Shown here: positions 17,668 to 26,903 of the stretch, one piece after another
Layout of the letters: the number at the start of each line of letters is the position of its first letter
Numbering within the stretch: the stretch's first letter is position 1
Assembly: GCF_900149695.1 (NCBI RefSeq)
Contig: NZ_LT703003.1
Span: forward strand, 2,407,434-2,471,433
Source of the DNA: Anderseniella sp. Alg231-50
GTDB lineage: Bacteria; Pseudomonadota; Alphaproteobacteria; Rhizobiales; Aestuariivirgaceae
Reading direction: 5' to 3'
Length of the DNA: 64,000 nucleotides
Notes under the pieces: model-generated
What the model was told of the DNA's origin: nothing
The model's input: the letters and a program-made list of their open reading frames with translations, nothing else
Databases searched by the model: none
Program-made: the position numbers and the translations under genes

Positions 17668-18678
17668 CTAAATTTCAAGCTCGCTCTGGTAGGCAAACAG
17701 GGCTGGTTGGCCGCCAGTGTGAATAAACAGAACCCGCGCACCCGCTGCAATCACGCCTTCTTTTACCAGTCCCGGTACACCGGCAAAACTCTTGCCGGTG
17801 TAAACAGGGTCCAGAAACAATCCTTCCTGACGCGCCATCATCATGATCGCCTCGCGCGCAGGCGGTCCGACATGGCCATAGCCCGGCTCCAGCGCGCCGT
17901 CCCAGGTCAGGATATCCGCAGCATCAACAATCGGATCACAGTTCAGGAGCGCATCAAGGTTTGTGCCCACCGTAGCCAGCCTCTGGGACTGCGCCGCAGC
18001 GTCGCGCCGCACGCAGATGCCATGAACCGGAATGCTCGAACCCAGTGCGCGCAGGCCGGCCAACAGTCCGAAATGAGTCAGGCCGCTTCCCGAGGCAACC
18101 ACCATGCAGTCGAACCCGTCGTCCTGCTGCAGGATTTCCTCAGCCGCCTTCATGTACCCCAATGCGCCAAGGGGCGGATTGTTCAGGCCCAGCGGAATGA
18201 CGTAGGGCGTACGTCCTTCGTTGCTCAGTTCCTCGGCCCGCTGGCGCAGCGCCAGGTCGGCACCGGCTTCGTCCTCGCCTTCCGGATAGCGCATGAATTC
18301 CGCGCCCAGCATGCGGGACAAAAGGACATTTCCGGATGTGTTGTAGATTGCATCCATGCCCCGCACGCGATCTTCCATCTGAATTACAGCACCTAGCCCA
18401 AGCTTGGCGGCAGCTGTTGCGGCAGTGCGCGCGTAGTTGGATTGAACCGCGCCTGTGATCAGCACAGTATCGGCGCCTTTCTCAAGAGCAGCACCGAAGT
18501 AGAATTCAAGCTGCCTGACCTTGTTGCCGCCAAAACCAAGCCCGGTCAGGTCATCCCGCTTGATTGACAGCTCAATGCCGAGTTGTTGCGACAACCGGTC
18601 AAGCCGTTCGACAGGCGTTGGTCCGGACAGCAACTCAGCCCTCGGGAAGCTGCCTATCCCGGCAAACTTGTCGTTCAT
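17668..18678 (-). CDS. PLP-dependent D-cysteine desulfhydrase family protein
   Basis: 336 residues, fold type II PLP enzyme of the ACC deaminase/D-cysteine desulfhydrase family. KRDDLTGLGFGGNKVRQLEF near residue 40-58 holds the PLP lysine in GGNK; TGAVQSNYART and ASGSGLTHFGLLAGL are phosphate and substrate loops, and LFIHTGGQPALFAY is the C-terminal signature. It would release ammonia and sulfide (or another leaving group) with pyruvate. A second, distinct member of the same family, the CuyA-like protein, lies at 59.9-61.0 kb. Substrate is uncertain: D-cysteine is only the default. Confidence 0.85.
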   Translation of the reverse strand: MNDKFAGIGSFPRAELLSGPTPVERLDRLSQQLGIELSIKRDDLTGLGFGGNKVRQLEFYFGAALEKGADTVLITGAVQSNYARTAATAAAKLGLGAVIQMEDRVRGMDAIYNTSGNVLLSRMLGAEFMRYPEGEDEAGADLALRQRAEELSNEGRTPYVIPLGLNNPPLGALGYMKAAEEILQQDDGFDCMVVASGSGLTHFGLLAGLRALGSSIPVHGICVRRDAAAQSQRLATVGTNLDALLNCDPIVDAADILTWDGALEPGYGHVGPPAREAIMMMARQEGLFLDPVYTGKSFAGVPGLVKEGVIAAGARVLFIHTGGQPALFAYQSELEI

Positions 18679-18773
18679 CAGAGAAACCTTTCATGCGAAA
18701 GACGCGGCAATTGAGCTTGCCATGCAGCACCTTTACCAATAATGCCCGACGAGGAAACAAAAAACGGTCAACC

Positions 18774-19256
18774 ATGAAACCACCCACCATCATATTGCGC
18801 AGCATGCTACCGGAAGACCATGAGGCTGTCGGCAGGCTCAGCGTGGGCGACCAGCAGCAACAGTTCGTGGATCCGATGCCGCTCACACTTGGGACATCGG
18901 CCCTACTCCGCGACAATATGGTAATCGAACACGAAGCTGAAATTGTCGGGTTCTTCCAGATCGACACCAAAGCGCCAGGCTATATCCGCCAGCCAATGCT
19001 GGAATTGTGTCAGGTGGTCATTGATCAGAGACATCAGGGCAAAGGCTTTGGCAAAGGGTTTCTCCTGCTCTTGCCGGCATTCCTGAAACAGCAATACCCG
19101 GCTGCCGCCGGTGTTGTGCTGACCGTCAACTGCCGCAACAAGATGGCCCACCATGTTTACAGTGCCGGCGGGTTTCATGATACCGGCGAAATCTACACTG
19201 GCGGCCCCAGCGGCCCGCAACACATCATGACATTGTCCTGGAGCCGCGAGGTCTGA
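18774..19256 (+). CDS. GNAT-family N-acetyltransferase
   Basis: 160 residues from ATG 18774 (MKPPTIILRSMLPEDHEAV). The acetyl-CoA motif is QRHQGKGFGKGFLLL (about 84-98), and NKMAHHVYSAGGFHDTGE is the family's C-terminal block. QQQQFVDPMPLTL after the first helix resembles spermidine/diamine acetyltransferase relatives, but the acceptor is not known. A GAGGAAA lies 17 nt before the chosen ATG, too far for comfort, so the start is uncertain. Divergent from the PLP enzyme gene, convergent with the sulfite-oxidase-like gene. Confidence 0.82.
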   Translation: MKPPTIILRSMLPEDHEAVGRLSVGDQQQQFVDPMPLTLGTSALLRDNMVIEHEAEIVGFFQIDTKAPGYIRQPMLELCQVVIDQRHQGKGFGKGFLLLLPAFLKQQYPAAAGVVLTVNCRNKMAHHVYSAGGFHDTGEIYTGGPSGPQHIMTLSWSREV

Positions 19257-19269
19257 GCGGCGGTTGCGG

Positions 19270-20340
19270 CTAGCGCACCGTAACCGTCACCGATTGCACT
19301 GCGTTGTTGCCAAACCCCTGATTGTCCCAGCGCGCATCAAGCGGTTGCACCTGCCCGTTGGCATCGGTTGCGCGGCATTGCAGAACATGCTCGCCGGGCG
19401 TTGCATCCCAGTGCCAGTGCCAGCGGGCCCAGGCAAATTTCGAGTCTGGTGCCGTCAGCGTAGCCTCATGCCAGCTGCCGTCGACACTGATCTCGACCCG
19501 CGAGATACCTACGCCATTGCCGGACCAGGCCCGGCCCATTATTTCCACCGGCCCGGCGTCGGCAAAACGCCTGCGTGAGTAAAAGTCAGGAAACCCCGGC
19601 GGAATCATCAGCGACCTGACGCGTATTTCCTGCACAAACGTGCCGGGGTCTTCCGGTTTGTCTCGAAAGATGTAAGTGCCAACCTGCTGCGGGCCGTCGA
19701 ATGCCCGGTCAATCGCTTCTATGCGGGTCAGCCATTTCACACTGGCCACGCCGTACCAGCCGGGCACGATCATGCGCACCGGCGCTCCATGCTGCGGCAA
19801 TAACGGCAGATCATTCATTTCATGGACCAGCATAACCTCCGGCTGCATGGCATGGGCGACCGATAGAGACCTGCCAAAGTCATGTTCACCCTGGGCGTCC
19901 TCACCGTGATCGGCACCGTAAAACACGATTTCAACTGCTGACGGGTCTATTTGAATTTTTTCAAGAACATCGCGGAGCCTCACCCCGGTCCAATTTGCCG
20001 TGCTGACCGCCTCGTGCTGCCACGGCATGCTCTGATAGCGCCGGTCAATATTGGCGCGACCGTTACCGGCGCACTCCAGGGTTACCGTCTGGGTGATCTG
20101 AGGCAACGATTTGAGGTCAGCGAGCTCGAGCACAGTGGGCTTGCCCACCAGGCCGCCGATCTCCAGCGTCCACGTATCAGCCTCCAGATACGGATAGTCG
20201 AAGTGGGTCAGCAGGTAGTGCATACCGATCGGCGTCACGTCATAACGCAACATCTCCAGGGCGATGCCCGAATTGCGGTTCGCCAGCGTTACTTCTTCGC
20301 GGGAAAAATCGCCCTGCTTATGGTCTCTCAACTCACTCAT
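19270..20340 (-). CDS. Sulfite oxidase-like molybdopterin oxidoreductase
   Basis: 356 residues. The Moco-binding domain has the cysteine ligand in TLECAGNGR (about residue 90), then HDFGRSLSVAHAM, HGAPVRMIVPGWYGVASVKWLTRI, followed by the immunoglobulin-like dimer domain with VEISVDGSWHEATL. It lacks both a cytochrome b5 domain and an obvious Sec or Tat signal, so it would work in the cytoplasm with an unknown acceptor. Sulfite is the family substrate, and the CuyA-like enzyme far to the right makes sulfite; a link between them is inference only. Confidence 0.85.
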   Translation of the reverse strand: MSELRDHKQGDFSREEVTLANRNSGIALEMLRYDVTPIGMHYLLTHFDYPYLEADTWTLEIGGLVGKPTVLELADLKSLPQITQTVTLECAGNGRANIDRRYQSMPWQHEAVSTANWTGVRLRDVLEKIQIDPSAVEIVFYGADHGEDAQGEHDFGRSLSVAHAMQPEVMLVHEMNDLPLLPQHGAPVRMIVPGWYGVASVKWLTRIEAIDRAFDGPQQVGTYIFRDKPEDPGTFVQEIRVRSLMIPPGFPDFYSRRRFADAGPVEIMGRAWSGNGVGISRVEISVDGSWHEATLTAPDSKFAWARWHWHWDATPGEHVLQCRATDANGQVQPLDARWDNQGFGNNAVQSVTVTVR

Positions 20341-20525
20341 CCATTCTGTTTTCAGGCTGTTGGCAGTGTCTCATACCATGAAGCACACCGCGCCGTCAGC
20401 AAGCCTGACAGGTAAAAAGTTTCCTGGTGGACTAGCGGGAAAATTGATGGTCATGACAGCGCATAATCGTTTATCGTTGCCTGCCGCACAGGGGTGCAGA
20501 GCAGTTATCCGGGTGGGAGAGAATT

Positions 20526-21800
20526 TTGGGATTGATGCTGCAAAGCCTGTGCGGGCTGATTGTTATTCCGCTCATTGCCTGGCTGCTGTGCGAACGGCGT
20601 GCTGCGGTTCCCATAGGCCAGGCCGGCAAGATTGCAGCCGGCGGAATTGCGCTGCAGTTCATCATCGCAGGCCTGTTCATACTGATCCCGCAACTCAGCT
20701 TCGTCTTTGATCTGCTGGCAGGCGCCGTCATTGCGCTGCAAACGGCAACCGGCACCGGCATGAAATTTCTGTTCGGATATCTGGCAGGCGGTCCCACACC
20801 CTTCACCGTTACAGACCCCGGCAAAGGGTTTGTACTGGCACTGCAGGCATTGCCGATAATCGTAATGATGAGCGTTATTGCGCGACTGCTGTACCACTTG
20901 GGCATTCTGCAGAAAGTTGTCGGTTTCCTTGCCTGGCTGCTTGGCCGCAGCATGGGCGTCACCGGTCCGGTAGGCACGGTCGCTGCAGCCAACGTGTTTG
21001 TCGGCATGGTGGAAGCACCCATTCTGGCTCGGCCGTACCTTGAAGGCGCCAGTCGCGGCGCGCTGTTCGCCATGATGACCACCGGCATGGCCACAGTCGC
21101 CGGCACGGTCATGGCCCTGTACGCAATATTCCTGGAACCGGTACTGGCCGGCGCCGCAGGTCATATCCTGCTGGCTTCACTGATGAGCGCGCCGGCAGCG
21201 CTGGTGACCGCCCGTCTGATGGTGCCCTGGTCGAGCGAGGAAGACGCCATCGACGTCACCGAGATTGGCGAACCGTATAAAAGCGATTCGGTCATGGAAG
21301 CCATCGCAACCGGCACAACCGACGGCGTCAGGCTTGTGGTGTCGGTTGCCGCCATGCTGGTGGTCATGGTCGCGCTCGTCGCGCTGGTCGACATGGCATT
21401 GTCGGCTGCCACATCACCTTTCGGTGCAACCGTTTCAGCACAACAGATATTCGGCTGGGTGATGACACCCCTTGCATTGCTGACCGGCATCCCGTGGAGC
21501 GAAGCCGCTCAGGCGGGCCAGCTGATCGGTGTCAAAACCGTTCTCAACGAACTGCTTGCTTACCTGCAACTTGCAGATACCGGCACGACTGTACTGTCGG
21601 ACCGCAGCCGGCTTATTCTGACTTATGCACTGTGCGGTTTCGCCAATTTCGGCTCACTCGGGATCATGACCGGCGGCCTGCTGGCCCTGTGTCCGGACCG
21701 GCGGGTCGACATTCTGTCTCTCGGGCCTCGTTCGCTGGTGTCCGGCCTCTTGGCAACACTGATGACCGGCGCGGTCATCGGTGTCATGACACCGCCATAA
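20526..21800 (+). CDS. Concentrative nucleoside transporter (CNT/NupC family)
   Basis: 424 residues. CNT-type blocks are visible: FLFGYLAGGP, ALQALPIIVMMSVIARLLYHLGILQKVV, VAAANVFVGMVEAPILARPYL, GTVMALYAIFL and YALCGFANFGSLGIMTGGL. It carries nucleosides into the cell with protons or sodium. TTG at 20526 follows GGGAGAG at a good distance; ATG at 20535 is the other choice. Monocistronic; its stop is 12 nt from the convergent gene. Confidence 0.9.
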   Translation: MGLMLQSLCGLIVIPLIAWLLCERRAAVPIGQAGKIAAGGIALQFIIAGLFILIPQLSFVFDLLAGAVIALQTATGTGMKFLFGYLAGGPTPFTVTDPGKGFVLALQALPIIVMMSVIARLLYHLGILQKVVGFLAWLLGRSMGVTGPVGTVAAANVFVGMVEAPILARPYLEGASRGALFAMMTTGMATVAGTVMALYAIFLEPVLAGAAGHILLASLMSAPAALVTARLMVPWSSEEDAIDVTEIGEPYKSDSVMEAIATGTTDGVRLVVSVAAMLVVMVALVALVDMALSAATSPFGATVSAQQIFGWVMTPLALLTGIPWSEAAQAGQLIGVKTVLNELLAYLQLADTGTTVLSDRSRLILTYALCGFANFGSLGIMTGGLLALCPDRRVDILSLGPRSLVSGLLATLMTGAVIGVMTPP

Positions 21801-21812
21801 GAAGGTCGTGGC

Positions 21813-23084
21813 CTACCGGCGGCGGCGATTGCCGCGACCCCGGTAAAAGCCTCTGTTCCATCCGCCAATGCCGATCCCGATGTTCGGGCGCCGGTCATAA
21901 TCATCATAGTCGTCGTAGTCATCGTAATCGTCGAAGTCGTCGTCATCCCGGTATTGCGGCCTGCGGCGCTTGATCTTGGTAACCCGTTTTTTCCGTTTTG
22001 GCGGCGCATACAGCGCTACCCGCTTGCAGTGCTTGCGGCCGGAAACCCCCAGGCGGCCCAACCGCGCCGGCGCCAGCCCGTAAAGGGCCGTGAACACGTC
22101 ATTAAGGTCATCCGTGCCCTCATAGTCGTTCTGCTCGGTAAATTGCCGGAGCGCCGCTGCCGTTTTCGGCCCCATGATGCCGTCGGGGCGTCCGACCTTC
22201 ATGCCCTGGCCGGCAAGGCCGAGCTGCACCGCCATAAGCAGTGGATTTACACGGCCCGAAACCTCCCCGGAAAACACATCGATCTCCAGGCAATTGGAGG
22301 ATGTCTGTGACATCCGCCTGGGCAATCTGGCGCCCAGGGTCCAGGACTGTCTGGCGCCGGGTTGAAGCGCGACCTGGCTATGGCAGATCTGCTTGCCCCG
22401 GCCGCTATAGGCGCACTGCCACCCGTCCTGCTTTGCCGGCTTGCGCACGGCGCCGTGCAACACGCCGGTCAGAAACAGCGGACCCTTGTAAATTCCCGCG
22501 CCGTCATTGCTTACCTCAAGCTTGTAGTTGCAGGTTTTGCCACGGCGGCATTTCTTGTCCTGCGCCAGTTTGATCGTCAGCCTGGCATCGACGGGATCAT
22601 AAGCCTCGACAGCGATGCGGGACGTGTCCTGCTCGACCCGCACCGGATCGCGTTTCACCACTTCATCGCCCTTGGTCACCACGACAACCAGGTCGCGGCC
22701 AACAAGATTGTCGGGCAGTTCAACACGGTGACGTCCCGGCCGCGGCTTGCCGGGCTTGTCCGGATCGGTTTCCCGCTGCGGGTCGCGTTCCTTTTCGGGA
22801 CGCTCTTTCTCTGGCTTTTCCTCGTCCACGCGCACCGGCGGGATATCCAGTTCAACCACCCGGCCCGGCTCATCCTCTTCAACTTCTTCGGGCTCTTCGG
22901 AAACCTCCGTCACCTTTATGCCCGGCACATCCTTGCCACCGGGCGTTCGAAACGAAATCGACGCGCCCGGAACCGGTTCTCCTTCGGTTTCAATGTCGAT
23001 ATCAACAATCACCGCATCTGCCGGCGTCGCCAGCACCATGCCCATCGACATCGCCAGCACCCATGAAAGACCGTGTTGTTTCAT
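21813..23084 (-). CDS. Secreted protein with peptidoglycan-binding domain and Asp/Tyr-repeat tail
   Basis: 423 residues from ATG 23084 with AGGAG upstream. A signal peptide (to about 24, ATPADA) leads to a short beta domain TEGEPVPGASISF, a Glu/Pro-rich charged linker (about 60-120), a middle domain with paired cysteines (KKCRRGKTCNYKL, WQCAYSGRGKQICHS), and a PG_binding_1-like helix set VNPLLMAVQLGLAGQGMKVG then GIMGPKTAAALRQF (about 305-345). The C-terminus is basic, then a run of Asp-Asp-Tyr units, then Gly/Arg-rich. It lies 46 nt after the subtilisin gene and shares its TEVSE motif and beta-domain style. Probably cell-wall-bound; function unknown. Confidence 0.78.
   Translation of the reverse strand: MKQHGLSWVLAMSMGMVLATPADAVIVDIDIETEGEPVPGASISFRTPGGKDVPGIKVTEVSEEPEEVEEDEPGRVVELDIPPVRVDEEKPEKERPEKERDPQRETDPDKPGKPRPGRHRVELPDNLVGRDLVVVVTKGDEVVKRDPVRVEQDTSRIAVEAYDPVDARLTIKLAQDKKCRRGKTCNYKLEVSNDGAGIYKGPLFLTGVLHGAVRKPAKQDGWQCAYSGRGKQICHSQVALQPGARQSWTLGARLPRRMSQTSSNCLEIDVFSGEVSGRVNPLLMAVQLGLAGQGMKVGRPDGIMGPKTAAALRQFTEQNDYEGTDDLNDVFTALYGLAPARLGRLGVSGRKHCKRVALYAPPKRKKRVTKIKRRRPQYRDDDDFDDYDDYDDYDDYDRRPNIGIGIGGWNRGFYRGRGNRRRR
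21894..21946 (-). repeat. 9-nt tandem repeat coding for Asp-Asp-Tyr units
   Basis: On the plus strand units such as TCATCATAG, TCGTCGTAG and TCATCGTAA stand head to tail at 21901-21927, with degenerate copies on both sides. They encode DDY units near the C-terminus of the peptidoglycan-binding protein. The codons vary at synonymous sites, so the protein repeat appears selected rather than a fresh slippage product. Confidence 0.7.
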
Positions 23085-23130
23085 CGCAATCAACTCCTGT
23101 TCAAACCAGGGCATCGACCCTGACTGTTCG

Positions 23131-25509
23131 TTATCCAAGTTTCAGGCTGAAACGTGCCTCGCGCTCGGCTCCGTTCTTGTGCCGGGTAATCAGCCTGATC
23201 GTCCACTGCTTGGCGCCCTTGAAAACCCCGGTCGGCAATTCGATCAGCAATCCGTCGTTCACCGGTTTCAGTATCTTCCGGCTCACTTCGAGCCATTTTT
23301 TCGGTTCCGGTCCCTTGCCAAGCCGGATAACCGCCTCCTTGAAATCGTCGGTGTTACTCGTGCCGAGAACACGCAGCACAGGCTTGCCGCTGCGTGTAAC
23401 AACCTTGACGCCGCTGATCCGGCTTTCATTGAAGTATTCCGGGTCCGCCGCCAACGCCGCCGTGGCGTCCAGCAGTCCATAGCCGGTATAGTTATCAACC
23501 CCCGGCGTCTCGATATCCCGGGCCGAATGCAACACCATGCGGGTCGCCTGTTCAGCGGTGAGTTCCGGATTGCCGGCGAGAAGCTCTGTTATAGTTCCTG
23601 TCACGATCGGAGTGGCAAATGAGGTTCCGCTGGCCCGATAGTAAGACCGGTCCTCTCCGAGAATACCTTCACCACGCTTGTATTTCACACCACGAATGAG
23701 TGACAAAAGATCGGTGCGCCGGGCCCGCAGGCTCAACACATCCACGCCCGGAGCCGCAATATCCACCAAAGGTCCCCAATTGGAAAACCCGGCCCGCCTG
23801 TCCTTGCGGTCCGTTGCGGTTACGGTCACAACACCGCGCAGCCCGGCGGGCGAAAAGTCCGCCACCGACTTGCCGGAATTGCCTGCCGCAACCACCACGA
23901 TAGCCCCCTTGCTGCGCGCATGATCGATAGCCAGCTGTTCAACTTTGGTGAGGGTCCGGCCACCCAGGCTCAGATTGATGATCCGTGCGCCATGCTCTGC
24001 AGCATAGTTGATCGCCTCTGCTGCCATGGAGGCATATCCCCGGCCAAAAGCATCAAGCGCCTTCAAGGGCATGATTTTGGCGGAGGAACTGATGCCTGAA
24101 ATACCAATGCCATTGTTCTGCGCAGCGGCAATGACACCGGTTACGAACGTGCCATGACCATCATAGTCCCACGGCTTGTTTCTGTTGCGGACGAAATTCC
24201 AGCCCACAATGTCATCGACATATCCGTTCTTGTCGTCGTCGATACCATTGCCCTGCACCTCGTTGGGATTAGTCCATATCTTGTCGTGGTCTATGTCGGG
24301 ATGATACCAGTCCAGGCCGGTGTCGATGACGGCGACGGTAACGTCTGTCGAGGCAGGCAGCCTGCTCGGCCACTGGGGCAGTTTCTCTTCTTCAAAACCA
24401 ACCCGCTTGATCGCCCATTGATTGTCGAACTTCTGACCCCACAGTCCTGATGTTTCATACAGCGGGTCCTTGCTGTCTTCCTTGTTGCGGCACGGGTCTG
24501 CTTCGACAAACTCAGTCTCCTGCCAGCGACTGGCATTCCGGGCGAACTCGGCGATGTGCTGCCCCGGAAGACTGACAACATGGATATTGTTGTCTCCGAT
24601 ACGGAAGTTCCGGTTGACGCATACCTTTGCCCCCTGGGGAACCAGTCTTACCGGCAAGCGTGTCCAGTTGGCCGCGGTCGCAACGACCAGTTGCGGATTT
24701 TGCCTGACGACCCGCGCCGTCCGGGTCACCTCGGGCTTGCCGGGTGTCACGGCGTCGGCGGCGGTCTTATCCTCTGACACCTCTGTCAGCTTGATGCTGC
24801 CAGGATCATCTTCCGGTTGCGGTGCCACCGACAGCAGGAGCTGTCCGTCATCCCCCAGCTCATCGCCCTCAACCCCGGCTGCATAGTTTTCCGAACCGGT
24901 GAGGTCTGCATCAGGTGTGTCACCGCCTGGCAGATCGGGTTCTGGGGCCAGCAACCGGACCGTGGCGCCCTGCAGAGGCTGACCATCGTCCTCGTTGACA
25001 AGGATCAGCGAGACAAGCGTGTCCTGTGCCTTGACCAGTCCCAGTTCCGGTTTTTCGCCCGGTTGATCCTCTTCAGGCGGTTTTGATGCAACAGGAGGCT
25101 GTTTTTGATCTTCGCCGGCCTGCTTGGGCGGTTTTGGTGTCGGCTCGGTCGTGACAGCAGCAGGTTGCCCGGGAACGCTCGTCAGGCCGGGAACCGGGAC
25201 ACAATCGGGGATATCCTCCGGCCGCGTTTGCGGCGGACGGGACGATGGAGGTGGCGTCGGGGTCAGGTCCCGGTCAGGGGTTTCCAGGATTTGCCTGCCG
25301 GTGGCATACAAAACCGAAGCGACGCACAGGTTAGGATCACTGTAGGAAACGGCAAAGCCTTGCGCTGAAACTGGTGCGGAACCGGATATCCACAGGATCG
25401 CCGCTGGTATGGCCCAGGAAACCCGGCGAAACCGGGTAAAGACTGTCGATTCAATGCTTCCGAAAGACATCGGGGGCGTATTTTTCGAAACGGGTATCAG
25501 ACGCATCAC
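23131..25509 (-). CDS. Subtilisin-like serine protease (S8 family) with N-terminal Pro-rich and beta domains
   Basis: 792 residues. An export signal ends near SAPVSAQG (50), a proline-rich segment runs 80-155, a domain with VNEDDGQPLQGATVRLL (171-187) and LTEVSED (241-247) follows, and the S8 catalytic domain spans about 385-680. The triad is D396 (AVIDTGLD), H452 (DGHGTFVTG) and S630 (SGTSFATP), with N544 (AAGNSG) as oxyanion residue, so it should be active. A C-terminal beta domain of about 100 residues follows. It is probably secreted or wall-associated. It lies between the extensin-like gene and the peptidoglycan-binding gene on the same strand. Substrate unknown. Confidence 0.88.
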   Translation of the reverse strand: MMRLIPVSKNTPPMSFGSIESTVFTRFRRVSWAIPAAILWISGSAPVSAQGFAVSYSDPNLCVASVLYATGRQILETPDRDLTPTPPPSSRPPQTRPEDIPDCVPVPGLTSVPGQPAAVTTEPTPKPPKQAGEDQKQPPVASKPPEEDQPGEKPELGLVKAQDTLVSLILVNEDDGQPLQGATVRLLAPEPDLPGGDTPDADLTGSENYAAGVEGDELGDDGQLLLSVAPQPEDDPGSIKLTEVSEDKTAADAVTPGKPEVTRTARVVRQNPQLVVATAANWTRLPVRLVPQGAKVCVNRNFRIGDNNIHVVSLPGQHIAEFARNASRWQETEFVEADPCRNKEDSKDPLYETSGLWGQKFDNQWAIKRVGFEEEKLPQWPSRLPASTDVTVAVIDTGLDWYHPDIDHDKIWTNPNEVQGNGIDDDKNGYVDDIVGWNFVRNRNKPWDYDGHGTFVTGVIAAAQNNGIGISGISSSAKIMPLKALDAFGRGYASMAAEAINYAAEHGARIINLSLGGRTLTKVEQLAIDHARSKGAIVVVAAGNSGKSVADFSPAGLRGVVTVTATDRKDRRAGFSNWGPLVDIAAPGVDVLSLRARRTDLLSLIRGVKYKRGEGILGEDRSYYRASGTSFATPIVTGTITELLAGNPELTAEQATRMVLHSARDIETPGVDNYTGYGLLDATAALAADPEYFNESRISGVKVVTRSGKPVLRVLGTSNTDDFKEAVIRLGKGPEPKKWLEVSRKILKPVNDGLLIELPTGVFKGAKQWTIRLITRHKNGAEREARFSLKLG

Positions 25510-25596
25510 AACCGCCGTTAGTTAAGTCTGACGCGACAGAACCATCGCGTCAATTTATGGCAAACTCGCGTCACACCCATTGCCCGCGGACATGTT

Positions 25597-26379
25597 TCAT
25601 TCACATATGCGGTAATTGTATGACTTGCCGCGTTTGGCGCGGTCGAAATGAAAATGGTGCTGGTGGGCCGGATTGGAACCGGGCCCGAGCACTGTGGTGA
25701 AGTATCCGCAAGCCGACGTACGCAGGGCTTTGAACGCCAGTTTCTCCTGCTTGCCCAGGTTGCCGCCAATCTGCAGGTTGCGTTTGTCCGACAATCGAAA
25801 GCCGGTAATATCGAGTGCGTTTCCCTTGGCATGCTCGCTGATCTTGGCCTTTGCGCCGCCTGCCCGCCTGCGGCACACAATGCCTGGCCCGGTGTCTATC
25901 GCTTTCAGCCTGGCGCCCGCGTGGTCTGCCATCACCGGACCGGCCACCTCTCCTGTCCATCTCGCCAGCAAGGCGGCAAACTCACATGCCATGACCGGTT
26001 TCTGCCGGAAACTGATCGTATCCGTTCCATTGTTCACCGACGCCAGTTCCACCGCATCGCCTATCGTGCACGATCCCTCTGTCGCGGTCCCTACCCATTT
26101 GAAGGAAGCTCCGGCAGCGTTGAGTGCGGCTTTGCATTGCTCGCTGCGGCCGGGGGCATTTTCGCCAAGGTTGGAATAACTCACCGCAGGTGCCGACGGT
26201 TGTAGCGCCTGCGGTTGCACCGGCTTGGGTCGTGGCAACGGCACATCCCGGTCCGCAGATGCAGCCATAGAGATGCCGTCCGGCAACAAGAAGAAACCGG
26301 TCGCGAAAACAAACAGATATTGCAGCTTCAATATATTACAAGCCTCACAAACAAGACCAATTCCGGTGCAGTTTGACAT
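25597..26379 (-). CDS. Extensin-like C-terminal domain protein (peptidoglycan D,D-peptidase-like)
   Basis: 260 residues if started at ATG 26379; the ribosome site is weak and the start uncertain, since the hydrophobic signal LQYLFVFATGFFLLPDG begins about 20 residues in. After a Pro-rich linker the extensin-like domain runs from about 80 to the end: CKAALNAAGASF, SCTIGDAV, then SEHAKGNALDI and HHFHFDRAKRGKSYNYR, whose H-x6-D and H-x-H residues look like the zinc site of LAS-type peptidases. Cysteine pairs suggest a periplasmic location. It is the first of three same-strand envelope genes. Confidence 0.82.
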   Translation of the reverse strand: MSNCTGIGLVCEACNILKLQYLFVFATGFFLLPDGISMAASADRDVPLPRPKPVQPQALQPSAPAVSYSNLGENAPGRSEQCKAALNAAGASFKWVGTATEGSCTIGDAVELASVNNGTDTISFRQKPVMACEFAALLARWTGEVAGPVMADHAGARLKAIDTGPGIVCRRRAGGAKAKISEHAKGNALDITGFRLSDKRNLQIGGNLGKQEKLAFKALRTSACGYFTTVLGPGSNPAHQHHFHFDRAKRGKSYNYRICE

Positions 26380-26437
26380 ACTGCTTCTGTGGCAGTTTCT
26401 CACACAGGAAGTTTTTCTGAGCTGGCACCCTCGCTTA

Positions 26438-26692
26438 TCAGGCTCTTTTGATGAGGCCAATCACAAACAGCAGGATGATGGCCCCGATCGTGGAATGGAT
26501 TATCGATGCGATGATGCCACTGCCGAGCGATACACCGATGGCCGGGAAGATCAGGCCGGCGACGAATGCCCCCACGATGCCGACCACAATATTGCCGATC
26601 AGGCCAAAGCCGTAACCCTTCATGATCTGGCCCGCCAACCAGCCGGCCACGGCGCCGACCAGCAGCAAGACCACAAGACTTTCGATACCCAT
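26438..26692 (-). CDS. GlsB/YeaQ/YmgE family stress-response membrane protein
   Basis: 84 residues from ATG 26692, with GGAG 9 nt upstream; ATG 26707 is a second choice with too short a spacing. Three helices with the family pattern AGWLAGQIMKGYGFGLIGNIVVGIVGAFVAGLIF (each part under the Transgly_assoc family) and a C-terminal LIKRA. Small inner-membrane protein often induced by stress; its molecular job is unknown. Confidence 0.88.
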   Translation of the reverse strand: MGIESLVVLLLVGAVAGWLAGQIMKGYGFGLIGNIVVGIVGAFVAGLIFPAIGVSLGSGIIASIIHSTIGAIILLFVIGLIKRA

Positions 26693-26903
26693 GATGCCTG
26701 TCTCCATTTGCTCCAGATTGCACCGTAAAGCGATTCCGATACTGTTAAAATCAAAACCGCGCTCGCCAAATCGAACCCCGGCCGCACCGGTTTTGTGACC
26801 ATCAGGTCAATTTCAGCGGAAAATCAGGCGTATCTGGAAAAGTTGCGCGCTCATCGATGCTCCAGGCAGTTTTAAATGCCACATACTTTGGGCTCTGACA
26901 ATG

